Source: Isoetes taiwanensis (lineage: Eukaryota; Streptophyta; Lycopodiopsida; Isoetales; Isoetaceae). Taken from it: a stretch of DNA of 64,000 nucleotides. Location: assembly GCA_021234155.1 (NCBI GenBank), contig JAJEKV010000072.1:3912407-3976406 (forward strand), in the 5' to 3' direction. The notes below the pieces were generated by a model. It searched no databases and was not told the DNA's origin. It worked only from the letters and a program-made list of their open reading frames with translations. A program made the translations under genes and the position numbers. Below are positions 1 to 9,442 of the stretch, in pieces. Within the stretch, counting starts at the first letter, position 1. Each line of letters begins with the position of its first letter.

Positions 1-102
1 TAACCTTGTTTTGAAGTGGTTTGAATGGTAGTTATTAAAGATGTATTGAAGGTTGTTTATGAACTATCTGCAGGAAATTACAAGTTTGGATTTTTGAAGA
101 AA

Positions 103-192
103 AGGTCGGTAGGTCGGCAAAAAATCCCCACCTAGGTCGGACTTCTCCCACCTAGATCGGCAGGTCGGCTAGGTCGGTAGGTCGGTCCAACC
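103..192. repeat. AGGTCGG minisatellite
   Basis: Short tandem and near-tandem copies of AGGTCGG and TAGGTCGG, with some CACCTAGGTCGG variants. The array ends right before the ATG of the FCP1-like pseudogene, so it may be its old 5' leader or a separate simple repeat. No function can be read from it. Confidence 0.7.
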
Positions 193-194
193 TG

Positions 195-1092
195 GTGGTG
201 GACGATGATAGAGGTAGGGTTATGGTTAAGGAATCTTCTGTGCACGAACCAAATAATGAGATTGTTGATGCTAACATAGAAGATGCAGCAGTTATTCATA
301 CTGATGCAGAGGATATTGATATAGAGCCCCTAAATGTAGATCAAGTGCAAAAAGATGACTCTATGCTTCATGATGATATAGGCACTAGTAATGAAGACCA
401 TACAAATTTAGATGAGATGCCAAAAGATGATGTTTGGAGTGACATTAAAGAACAAGATAAGGATGCCATCGACCAATTCACGAAGAAGTTGCTTGTCTTA
501 GATTGCAATGGCATTCTTTATAGAATCTATCAAACAAGACATCATAATCCCTCAATATATGATCAGCCACCTGTATTCAATCATTGCAGATAAAATTATC
601 CACGTCCAAAGGCATATGAGTTCTTGAGGGCTTGTCTAGTACATTTTGATGTGGCTCTTTGGTCAGTGTCTACTATGGATACTTTATTGGATGCTTTGGA
701 TGCACGTGGCCTTAGTAAGCTAAAAATCCCTTCTTGTTCATTTGGCCACAAGCAGAATGTGAGAAAATGTTTCTATCAAGGAACTGGGAAATATGCAGAT
801 TTACTTAAAGAATTTGAAGAAGGTATATAGAAAGTTCCCGAGGGATTCAGATGCTATAATAACTTGGATAATGTAGGATTTCCAAAACTGTATGAGCCTT
901 CTGTTTATAGAACTTATAACTATTTGATGGCAGATTTGTTGCCAATTCTATATGAAATTGAGAAGTCTTCTGATGTAGTAATGGCATTGAACAACCTGGG
1001 GAGCTGAAAGTAATTGATCCTATCAATGCAGTTGTCTTGGAGCAAATCAGGGAGAAGAAGAAGGCACGTGATGCCTCAAGTTCTATCACATA
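195..1092 (+). pseudogene. FCP1/NIF-like HAD phosphatase pseudogene
   Basis: An acidic N-terminal part of about 95 codons is followed by KLLVLDCNGILYR (around 483-524). This is the motif-I segment of the plant FCP1/NIF branch of the HAD superfamily, where D-x-N-G replaces the usual D-x-D-G. Downstream, YEFLRACLVHFDVALWS (around 617-667) matches the next core strand and helix. Stops at 591-593 and 828-830 and a frame change near 1005 break the gene; the coding trace ends at the TAA at 1087-1092. Family members remove phosphate from Ser/Thr of proteins such as RNA polymerase II, but many plant relatives with D-x-N-G have no proven activity. The lack of introns over 900 bp suggests a processed or transposon-carried copy. 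The superfamily call is good; the substrate is unknown. Confidence 0.6.
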
Positions 1093-1425
1093 AGAACCTT
1101 AACAATGACTCTACTAGTTTATGTTGTATTGTCTAATTCAAAGTTTTATTATGCAAAAAACTATAATGTGACTCAAGTTCTATTGTATTGTATGAAGTTA
1201 ATCTTTAAAACTTTAATGTTTCTCATCTACAATTGGCCACTATGAAAATCTTTTTGATAATAAAATTATGTAGTTATATGAAAAAGTTGTCTTTGTTTGA
1301 AATTTGTAACATGATTTAGCTACTATAAAAATCTTTCATGTTTCAAAGTTATTTACTGTTGTATCGTTCATTTTATATTATATTTGTGCTTCAGAAAAGA
1401 AAAGGCTAGATGTTATTAATAAAGC
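1093..1425. other. AT-rich 3' flank, no gene seen
   Basis: AT-rich sequence with no coding trace. The last about 50 bases (1339-1390) reappear at 15373-15425, just upstream of the copy B region; see the finding on the TTGTGCT junction. Confidence 0.5.
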
Positions 1426-1459
1426 GCTCTCAGAAATCGCGGCCGCGATTTCTGAGAGC
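1426..1459. repeat. Perfect 34-bp palindrome with a NotI core
   Basis: Each 17-base arm (GCTCTCAGAAATCGCGG and its exact complement) pairs without mismatch around GCGGCCGC, with no spacer. Such a structure can extrude as a hairpin. It could be the fused ends of two transposon inverted repeats; no partner was recognised elsewhere in the window. Confidence 0.9.
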
Positions 1460-3061
1460 ACTAAACACCTTAAACACATAGATATAGAGATCGACAGCAT
1501 CGTGATCGCGATCCTGTCGAGCTCTTTTCATTGAAATTCTAAGATGCAAATGGTGTCAATTGACTAGTGCTAAAAAAAAGCGCAGAAATTACCTTCTTTA
1601 AGGGCGGCTAATCGAGACATGATGGCGCTGGATTTTTTTCGGTGCTAGATTTTTCGAAGGCGCAAGGAAACTCTAACTAAAAAAATCGCGAAATTGGGCT
1701 TAAGTAGGCTGGAGTCTCCCGCCATAAATGTCCTGCCATAAATGCCCGGTCATAAATGCATGTCCTAATTGCACATGTCAGACTCGCACGTGCGCAATTA
1801 ATTCCGCCGGCGGCCATCATAAACGCGTCGTACTACATGCCCTGTCATTAATGCCTTGACATAAATGCGCCTGATATAAATGCACTTAAGCGTGAGAAAT
1901 GCCCCGCGGGATTAAGGAGGGTGAAAAGATAGTACCCGTCCGACAGAAAATTTCCCGTCATAGAGACGGCCTACGGCTGTCGGAATGTGCCTCGTACAAA
2001 ATGTACGATGACTGCGATAGGGAGAGTCCTTGTAATTATGGCACTAATAAGAGGACAGAGATTTGAATTTTGAAAAGAAATTTGCCCGCCCATGCCACAC
2101 TGTTTGGAGCAATTCGTTCCAAACAATTTCACAGGGAATTACTAGCTCAGGCGCTCGGGAGATTTCTACAGAGGCGCAAGGGAGGCGGCTGCTTGCGCTC
2201 ATCAAAATTTAGCATCAGAACGATATATAGGTGCCCAATACAGGCAAGAACCGCTATCTACTTTAGGATTTGATATGCATATACAAATTTACAGTTCGAA
2301 ATCTTTTTCTCGAATCGTTGCATGCCTTTATGGGGTATGTGCATATCTATTCCATCCTACTGTTGCATTGTTCTTGTTTTTGGGACAGTAGTATTATTCT
2401 GCATCATTTCATGGATAGATCACTTACCTTCGATTGCATTGGTCTATTCCATGAATTTTTATATGCTTTTAAAAGGTCTGTATAGACTAAATCCATTCTA
2501 CTAATGCATTCTTCTAGTTTTTGGGACAGTAGTATTCTTCTGGACGACTTGTTGCATGAATTTGATCAGCCACTTATCTTCAATTGCATTGTTCTATTCC
2601 ATGAACTGTTTTATGCGTTCAATAGGTCTATCTAGAATAATTCCATTCTGTTATATGCCTTTAATAGGTCTGTTTACAATAATTCCATTCTGCTATATGC
2701 CTTCAATAGGTCTGTTGCTTTTGTATGAACTTCCTTGCTGCATAGTTGAAATGCCCGTTGCTGCATAAACGAAATGCATGTTGCTTGATCATGTTAGAGA
2801 ACATGCAACATATCGGGATCTTTTTAAATCGCTTCATTTTTGGAACAGAAGGTTAGGACAGTTCAACATATTGGGAGCTTCCGTCTGTTCAACCGGATCA
2901 CGGTCGCGATCTAAGGCAGCAGTCTTGCAGTATCTGCCTCTTACTGGACCGTCATTACGTGGCTCTATTGTGGACCGTGAGTGCTGAACCAGATCGCGGT
3001 GGCGATCTGACGCAGCAATTTCCAGGTGTGTTGACTTGACCCACCTTTACATTGGCAGATA
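1460..3061. other. GC-rich repeat patch, possible promoter, no gene seen
   Basis: Contains several local repeats. CATAAATG or close variants recur about eight times in 1719-1885, spaced roughly 14-20 bases apart. GATCGCGGTGGCGATCT-like palindromes recur near 1497, 2899, 2992 and 3073 (the last three roughly 80-90 bases apart). A 42-bp unit lies in 2598-2723. TATATAGG at 2224-2231 could be a core promoter for the transposase-like gene that starts at 3062, but no transcript evidence is visible. Confidence 0.4.
2598..2723. repeat. 42-bp tandem repeat, two good copies plus one decayed
   Basis: Copies at 2640-2681 and 2682-2723 share ATTCCATTCTG, ATATGCCTT and AATAGGTCTGTT in the same spacing, with a few substitutions. 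A more diverged unit precedes them. Confidence 0.75.
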
Positions 3062-3574
3062 GTGCTCCATAAAATTGCGATGGCGATTTCTTACAGCATT
3101 CCATTACATTTTTATGTCAGGATGGAGCAATTGAGGTCTATTTTATTCAATGGGACGAAGGTGGGGGAGGCTCGTCTACACAACTTCACAAAGCACCAAA
3201 ACTTGCCCTTGCCCGAGGGTTTCGCTGTAGTGTCTGTGGAAGTCATTCTTGATGGGAGCATTCCGTTGCCTTATCCGGAACCCGAGATTTCAATACTTGC
3301 AGAGTCCAGAGGGAGTTTTATTTTGTGGCCCGAGAGAGATGTGACTGAGCTTGAAGATAACACTGCCGTCTCCACTCCACCTGCACAGATAAAAAAGCTG
3401 AATTGGTTGTTGTTAGAGGATCCCACGACTCCGTTTGGTTCACTACATCGTCATGGGGGTATTTCTAGGGAAGAACTTGTCGAGAGGAATTGCACACTTT
3501 TGCATGAATGCTGTGATATGCCTTATGGCTTCGGTGTGATCATCTTTACCGATCCTAATCAAGCGATTCTTTGA
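3062..3574 (+). CDS. Transposon-associated protein, DUF8039-like region
   Basis: An open frame of 170 codons. The stretch around residues 35-95 (VVSVEVILDGSIPLPYPEP followed by FILWPERDV) resembles the DUF8039-type module next to transposases of plant DNA transposons, which has a similar pattern of hydrophobic strands ending in a W-P motif. This is recognition from memory, not an alignment. It lies 34 bases upstream of the transposase-like frame on the same strand, so both may be exons or parts of one element ORF. The start is uncertain: the codons before residue 21 look like leader, and the ATG at 3122 is an alternative. No nucleic-acid-binding motif is visible. Confidence 0.45.
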   Translation: MLHKIAMAISYSIPLHFYVRMEQLRSILFNGTKVGEARLHNFTKHQNLPLPEGFAVVSVEVILDGSIPLPYPEPEISILAESRGSFILWPERDVTELEDNTAVSTPPAQIKKLNWLLLEDPTTPFGSLHRHGGISREELVERNCTLLHECCDMPYGFGVIIFTDPNQAIL

Positions 3575-3608
3575 TACTAGATTAGGTGATGACTTCCTGG
3601 CTGCCACC

Positions 3609-4973
3609 TTGATGAAGCTATGCCCCATGCCAGAAAGACCGTCAATGAGATGCCAAGCTTGTGCTGAGATGCCACAGTTGCACGACTTGGTGAAGTGGTC
3701 GAATGCTTTGGTGTTAGTAGACAATGTTGTTGTGTCGACACTCATAAAGACTGTCAGAGAGACAGTCATTGAAGCAGAACCCTATGCCATGCAAATTGAG
3801 GTCGAAAAGGCACCCAAGAGGATGTACAGAATGGTGAACCAGACTCCACATAAAGCTGCTGTGACCACTGAAGCCCAGAGAAAGGTCACGGCAGCTTCAA
3901 TTTTAAACTTCACATCTTCGATTTGTTGCATGAGAAGATGCTGCGCAAACTTCTCAACAGCCGAGATTAGGTGCATGCGTAGTTTCTATTGGAACTTGAG
4001 TGCTTCAGACAGGACCACATTTGTTTTCAACATGTTAGACGTTTGTTCAGAGAATGGACAGGTCAAGATGCTCATGCTAAATAACAAGCAGGTTTGCTTG
4101 AAAGCATGGCATATAACCTATGGTATTCCAATGTCCACTTTCTATAACTGGCGAAGACTTTTCCTTGCTGGTCACAGAGTTGCTGAACATAGTAACACGA
4201 GCACGAAAAAACCGAGGTCTCACACTCTAGCAGGGAAGGCCGTGCTGTCTATGTACATAGATGAGAACGCTGAGACAGTGCCCCACAGATCAAAAATCAC
4301 TACTGAAGGCGTGAGAGAGAATGTGAAGAGGCTCCCCTCTGTCCTAACCAAAAAAGACATTCTTCATGAGGTGAACGTCAATGTGATGGAGATGACAGGC
4401 AAGCACATCTCTCATTCTTCTTTCTCACGTGGGTGGAAGCTAAATCACAATGAGGTTGCAATAGCAAAGAGGATAGCTTTCTCTAAGTGCAATACCTGTA
4501 TTGTAATAAAAGAGAAAATGGTTAAGACGAGAGATCCAAGGGAGAGAAGAGAATTGCAGATTGAAAGGAAGGCACACATGATTGCCCAGATCTCTTGTAG
4601 GAGCTTGTACTGGTCATGGAGAGCTCTGTCCCATCGATCACCGGATCAGGCGCTCACTATCATACATGATAAGATGGACCAAAACAAGACTATGATTCCA
4701 AGACTGGAGAAATTAGCAAAGTCGGTATGGAGAGGTGAACGCTTGAAAGTTAGTGTGACTGGTGCACTGATGCATAGCCATGGCACAGGTGCATTGGGAC
4801 ATTTCTCACTTATCCTTTGGAAGGATGATTCAAACTTTCATGTTGGTTCCTTGAATCATGCTATCAAAACACTGGAGGATACTTCCGAAGATAATTGGGG
4901 CCATTTGAGAAAGTGGCTAAAATGTATTGTGAAACATGCAAATGAAGATAATTGTGCTAAAATGTATTCGTGA
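3609..4973 (+). pseudogene. DDE-like transposase of the GHTHDDID family, 3' truncated
   Basis: A 454-codon frame. The first about 120 residues fit poorly and may be read in the wrong frame. From about residue 120 on it matches the family also present at 51100-53890 minus. It has a Cys-containing segment SKCNTCIVIKEKM (about residue 295), a helical linker, IIHDKMDQNKT (about residue 355, proposed first catalytic Asp) and LMHSHGTGALGHFSLILW (about residue 387). The frame stops before the QLDN and GHTHDDID blocks seen in the other copy, so the catalytic core is incomplete. The last about 30 codons are not family sequence; they read into a short tandem duplication of the downstream flank. The family resembles what I recall as DUF7869-type proteins of plants, fungi and animals. 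Confidence 0.6.
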
Positions 4974-4986
4974 AACATGCAAATGA
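4919..4986. repeat. 40-bp tandem duplication at the transposase 3' edge
   Basis: AAATGTATTGTGAAACATGCAAATGA is repeated with one inserted C about 40 bases later, separated by AGATAATTGTGCT. The duplication marks where the truncated transposase meets the A/B segmental duplication. Confidence 0.8.
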
Positions 4987-6019
4987 GAAAGTGGTTATTC
5001 TCAAATTAACAGAATGGTGCTTATACACCTTATGTAATATCTGACCCTTTTTCTAATTGCGGAAGATAATGCACAAGACCATTAATGGTCAATGGCAATC
5101 ATTGTCTTGCCTTAATTACACATGTCCAATCTAGATCACGATTCTCTTTAATCATTTTTTCAGGCAACCACGAGTGTTGGAAATAAAGAAAGTTTTTCGG
5201 ATTCAAAATTCAAAGTCCCGATTCAGTTAATGCATGGCAGAAAAATTCCCAATAGATTTCTATGTATATTTTGACAAGGACAACAACTTTCCGCTGAAAA
5301 ACATGGAATATCCAGCTATCCAAGGACATGGCTGAAAGTTTCCGTAACATTGGCCTAGCCATTTAATAGCTATTTAATGATGGTCGTATGTGGCCCGCAA
5401 GAGCTTTAATCTTAGCGGTTAATGACAACAATTTTAGACCTAGTCAATCTTTGTGCTTGTAACAAGAAAGGCCATGCGAGCTAAACGCTCTCACAGCATG
5501 AAGATTTGGAATATCCAGCGACCGAGGACCATTACCTAAGATATTTTTGAGTAGGATTAAAAGTTTCCCTGTCACTGGCCCAACCATTTATTGTTAGGGC
5601 CCAACCATTTATTGTTAGGGCCCAACCATTTATTGTTAGTCGTAGGTGCCTCGCAAGGCCTTGAATCTTAGTGGTCAATGGCAGAGATGTTTGGCCTAAT
5701 GGTTTAGGGGAGGGTGCCCACTAATCCCGCACTTAAAGTTTAAACCTCTACATGTCGTGATTTATGCATCAAACGAACACAAATATGGCATCATTGGAAA
5801 GATCAGATCCTAACTTTCTCTTGATCAAAATGTTAGCTCATTTAGATAATTTAGATAAGTTGACAAAAAGTTACCAGGTGTCGGGGTTGGGTCCCTTGCC
5901 TACCCACCTCCCCGCATCAAATGCCCAGCCATCCTGCCCCCATTGACATAATGGTTTAGACCTAGTCAATCTGTGGGCTTGTTATAAAAAAGGCCAGGCG
6001 AGCCAAACATTCTCGCAGC
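4949..6019. repeat. Segmental duplication copy A, upstream flank
   Basis: Closely matches 15426-16779 (copy B) base for base over long stretches, including the odd TTTAGACCTAGTCAATCTTTG module and the 21-bp repeats. It holds no gene. It contains an earlier copy (about 5430-5500) of the leader-plus-ATGAAGAT module that also precedes the real start at 6020. Confidence 0.85.
5577..5639. repeat. 21-bp repeat x3
   Basis: GGCCCAACCATTTATTGTTAG occurs three times head to tail. The orthologous spot in copy B (16381-16422) has two units, so unit number changed after the duplication. Confidence 0.95.
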
Positions 6020-6468
6020 ATGAAGATGATCTCCATATTCTTTTTTGCCTTGTTTATGGGAAGAGCAAAGATTTGTCGATTCCGCTCCTTATTATGCTGA
6101 TTTAATAACCAAATCTGCCGATGCCAGTTCATGTCTTGAAAGAGCACTCTTTGCAAAAGACAAGGATCCGTTTTACGAATGGATCAGCAGCTCGTCGTTT
6201 GTGAATGGATTTGGAATTAATGACAGCATTTCAGTGATAAAAAACTGAGTGCATGGAGAGTGGCAGGGCAGGAGGGAGCAGATGGAAGCGTGAATCTGTT
6301 CAGTTCGCCAGAGCCGCATGTCGTTGGAGGATCCTTCCACCAGAGCGGTCGAAATATCTTTGCAAATATGACGGTATATTGGGGTGTGAGCAACAGGATG
6401 TGCGCCTCCCTTGGCACTATCAAAGGGCCCAATTCATGCCGCTACACCACCCAGATAATTGCTACACT

Positions 6469-6473
6469 CAAAG
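6469..6473 (+). repeat. Copia target-site duplication, left (CAAAG)
   Basis: Pairs with CGAAG at 11245-11249. Copy B has CGAAG at the uninterrupted site, so the left copy has since mutated G to A, a CpG-type change. Confidence 0.9.
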
Positions 6474-6731
6474 TGTTGATCATCATGACAGCGACAACAA
6501 TGCCAGAGCGAATCCTCAACCGTTGGAGACACATCAGCATGCATCTCCAACTGTGGAACCACAATTCCATATTTAGTACTAGCCGTTCTTAGGTCTTTCG
6601 TATAAGTAGCAGCTTATTTCTTGTTCTCTGTACGCTTGCAATCTGTGTTTTGTCTTCTCAATCTGCATGTTAGCCGATTGATCTGTTGTACTTCCTTTTT
6701 CTACAATTAATATAGACTGTTTTCTTCATCA
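6474..6731 (+). repeat. Copia left LTR
   Basis: Starts TGTTGATCATCATG and ends TTCTTCATCA. TATAAGTAG (6600-6608) is the likely U3 TATA box. The right copy is at 10987-11244, the same length, with six substitutions and no indel. Confidence 0.97.
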
Positions 6732-6744
6732 GGTTATGGGCCCA
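6732..6744 (+). promoter_or_regulatory. Primer binding site, initiator tRNA-Met anticodon type
   Basis: GGTTATGGGCCCA directly follows the LTR. It is complementary to the anticodon stem-loop of plant initiator tRNA-Met (TGGGCCCATAACC in the tRNA), not to its 3' CCA end. This is the half-tRNA priming known from Drosophila copia and yeast Ty5. The same 13 bases follow the left LTR of the other element at 18176. Confidence 0.85.
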
Positions 6745-6867
6745 CAAACGTTTCTTTGAACGCTGCCTAAGCCGCCCCAAAAATCCCTGTTTTTTGCAGA
6801 TATTTTCTCTTCCTCCAAAATTTCCTTTCTTTAGCCTTCTTTTCAACTTTCACTCCGTTTCTTCCTC

Positions 6868-7512
6868 ATGCAAATGGATTCCTCCCTTTCAATTCTTGCA
6901 AATTCGTCCTCTGATCTGCGACTCCTCCCACGATTTGAAGGCCGAGATTATCAAATGTGGCGTTGGCATCTCCAGATGATCCTAGAAGACAAAGACCTCT
7001 GGGATTCTGTCTCCTCTCCTATTGCTTCATCTCCCGTTGATTCATCCACTGTTCTTGAAGTTGTTTTGGATGACTCTGTTCCTGATTTTCGAGAGAAGGA
7101 CCGCAAGGCTCGGTTAATAATATGTACTAGCCTCAGTGATATGCCTGCACGTCTAGTCAAGGGGGCTAAGACTGCTCGTGAAATGCTGACTCTGCTTGAT
7201 AATCATTATGCATCTCAAGCTGCTGGGAATAGATTGGCTCTGAGAAAGGCCCTTTATGATTTACATCTTTCTGAAGGAGGAGACGTCATGACCCATATCT
7301 GTCATATGAAAACCATGATCGATGATCTTGATGCCACTGGGGTGCAGATCACAAATGATGAAAAAGTCTTCCCAAAATCTTACGAAGGTTTGATCATCAA
7401 TCTGGAAGGGCGTTTGAATGATTACACCTTTGAGGCTGCAATTGACAGTGTGAAGGCTGAATCCTTGAGACAAGGCAATTTTAAAAATCCCAATCGACTC
7501 AAGTATGATTGA
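6868..7512 (+). CDS. gag: Copia gag, capsid part
   Basis: A frame of 214 codons with the copia capsid pattern: RFEGRDYQMWRWHLQMIL near the start, then ARLIICTSLSD, a segment on tri-helix turnover (LLDNHYASQAAGNRLALR) and YDLHLSEGGDV. It builds the particle that packages element RNA. The natural start may be the ATG at 6874. The frame stops before the zinc knuckle, whose decayed remnant (CY.GKIATLL.EC) follows at about 7565-7612, so gag is cut off from pol. Confidence 0.9.
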   Translation: MQMDSSLSILANSSSDLRLLPRFEGRDYQMWRWHLQMILEDKDLWDSVSSPIASSPVDSSTVLEVVLDDSVPDFREKDRKARLIICTSLSDMPARLVKGAKTAREMLTLLDNHYASQAAGNRLALRKALYDLHLSEGGDVMTHICHMKTMIDDLDATGVQITNDEKVFPKSYEGLIINLEGRLNDYTFEAAIDSVKAESLRQGNFKNPNRLKYD

Positions 7513-7563
7513 AGATTCCAAGAATGTCTCTACGCCCTCGATTAGATCGTATCTTATCGTAAC

Positions 7564-9084
7564 ATGTTACAGCGGAAAAATTGCCACTTTGCTCGTGGAA
7601 TGCAATGCTCCAAAGAAAAGGCATCCCCTATTAGAATCGACCTTCCTCTCATGACCAAGGCAATATTGCTCAAGAGGAAGGCAACCCGCTCAAGATTCTC
7701 ATCCTTGCCTCCTCTTCTTGATACACCATCAACCTCCTTGTTGAATATCTATTTACCTCCATGGATTATTCTTTACCTCAGTTTGATAATCCCTGGTATC
7801 TTGATTCAGGTGCCACCTGTCATATGACTCCCTCAAAAGAGATTCTTCAAGATTATTCTTCTCTCCATCCTCCACGATCTGTACGTATGGGAGACAACAA
7901 TCACCAGTTTGGTGTGGCCACTGGCACAGTCACGCTTCACCTCCCTTCTGGCACCACTCAGACTCTTCATCATGTTCTCCACGTTCCTGGTCTTCATAAG
8001 CAATTGCTTTCTGTCAGCAAAATCACCAGTGCAGGCTACCGTGTCCTTTTCCATGCCAATTCTTGCACAGTCCTAGACTCCAAGCACAACAGCATTCTCA
8101 CAGGTACCAGCATCGGAAATCTTTACAAATTGGATGCATCTGAATTTGCTTGTCTTGCTCACAGCAATTCCCCTACTTCCATCCTCTGGCATTCTCGTCT
8201 TGGCCACCCCGCTGCCTATCGCTTCCATATCCTTGCCTTCAAAGGGTTGCTCCCTGCCATCTCTCCTCCAAAAGATTCATGTACCACCTGCATTCAAGCC
8301 AAAACTACCCGGGCATCCTTTCCTCTGTCTCATGCTTATGCCTCACGTCCCCTGGAACTAGTCCACAGTGATTTATGTGGCCCTTTTCCTAAACCTACTG
8401 TGGGTGGCTCCAAATATATGTTGTTATTTTTGGATGATCACACAAGAAAGCTCTTTATATATTTACTACCCAGGAAAAGTGATACTTTCTCTAAATTTGT
8501 TCTTTTCCATAAATATGCTGAAAGATCTTCTGGTTTTCATCTGATTACTCTCAGAACAGATGGTGGTGGCGAATTCAATTCCAAAGTTTTTCAAGCATAC
8601 TGTTCTGAGTGTGGCATCCAGCATGAAGTCTCAGTACCTTATTCTCCCGAGCAGAATGGCAGAGCAGAACGTGCAAACCGCACAACGTGCAAACCGCACA
8701 GTACTAGAGATGACCCGTGCATTGCTTCTTGGCATGAACGTGCCTCCTCGTTTCTGGGGAGAGGCTGCCTCCACTGTTGTTTACTTGCTGAACAGATCTC
8801 CTCATCGTGCCATCCACCATAAAATTCCTGAAGAACTTTGGAGCTCCCAGCCTATTTCTCTGAGTCATTTGCGTGTCTTTGGCTGTCAAGCATTTGCCTT
8901 ATTACATTCCTCCTCTAAATTATCCTCCAAAACTGTCCCATGCATGTTCCTTGGATACTCCAGTACTAGCAAAGCATATCGACTCTACAATCTCTCCACT
9001 CATAGACTCATGCTCAGTTGCCATGTCCAATTCCATGAAGACACGCCGTGCCACCATACACCTCTTCCTCCAAACTTTGTCTAG
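7564..9084 (+). pseudogene. pol: Copia protease and integrase, frameshifted
   Basis: WYLDSGATCHMT (around 7794-7829) carries the aspartic protease DSGA. The integrase zinc motif H-H-C-C is seen in WHSRLGH and CTTC (about 8190-8300). The core has the catalytic Asp in VHSDLCGPF, Asp in LRTDGGGEF, and Glu in SPEQNGRAER. At 8670-8701 the bases CGTGCAAACCGCACAA are tandemly duplicated (16 bp), shifting the frame inside the integrase. The correct reading then continues in another frame as LEMTRALLLGMNVPPRFWGE to about 9084. The zinc knuckle to protease joint also needs a frame change. Confidence 0.93.
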
Positions 9085-9149
9085 ACTTACCCTCCTTGAC
9101 GCCACCTCCACCTGTTACTCCACCAATGCCTTCTTTTCCAACGTCACCA

Positions 9150-9285
9150 TCTCATGATCTGCCACCCTCTCATGCTTCCGGCTCTCGCCCAACGGTTTCC
9201 CCTGATCCTCCGTCACCATCTTATGATCTGCCACTCTCTCATGATTCAGAAGCTCTTGCTCCACCGGGTTCCCCTGATCCTCTTG
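9150..9285. repeat. About 70-bp Pro/Ser-coding repeat in the pol linker
   Basis: TATGATCTGCCAC, CTCTCATGC/ATGATT and GGTTTCCCCTGATCCTCC recur in the same order about 70 bases apart. It codes for the Pro-rich linker between integrase and reverse transcriptase that is variable in copia elements. Confidence 0.7.
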
Positions 9286-9442
9286 TTGATCCACCTGTTT
9301 CTTCACCAGACCTCTCCTCCACCTGATCTTTCTCCTCCTCCTAGCAGGCTGGTTTGACTTAGGAAACCTCCTGCCTGGACTCAAGACTATACTTTTTTTT
9401 ACTGAAAATATTCCATCTGAACCTACCTCTTACACTCAAGCC

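Noticed and set aside
3443-3769. Minus-strand frame across the gap between the two transposase ORFs
   Set aside because: Covers the end of the DUF8039-like ORF on the other strand and shows no motif.
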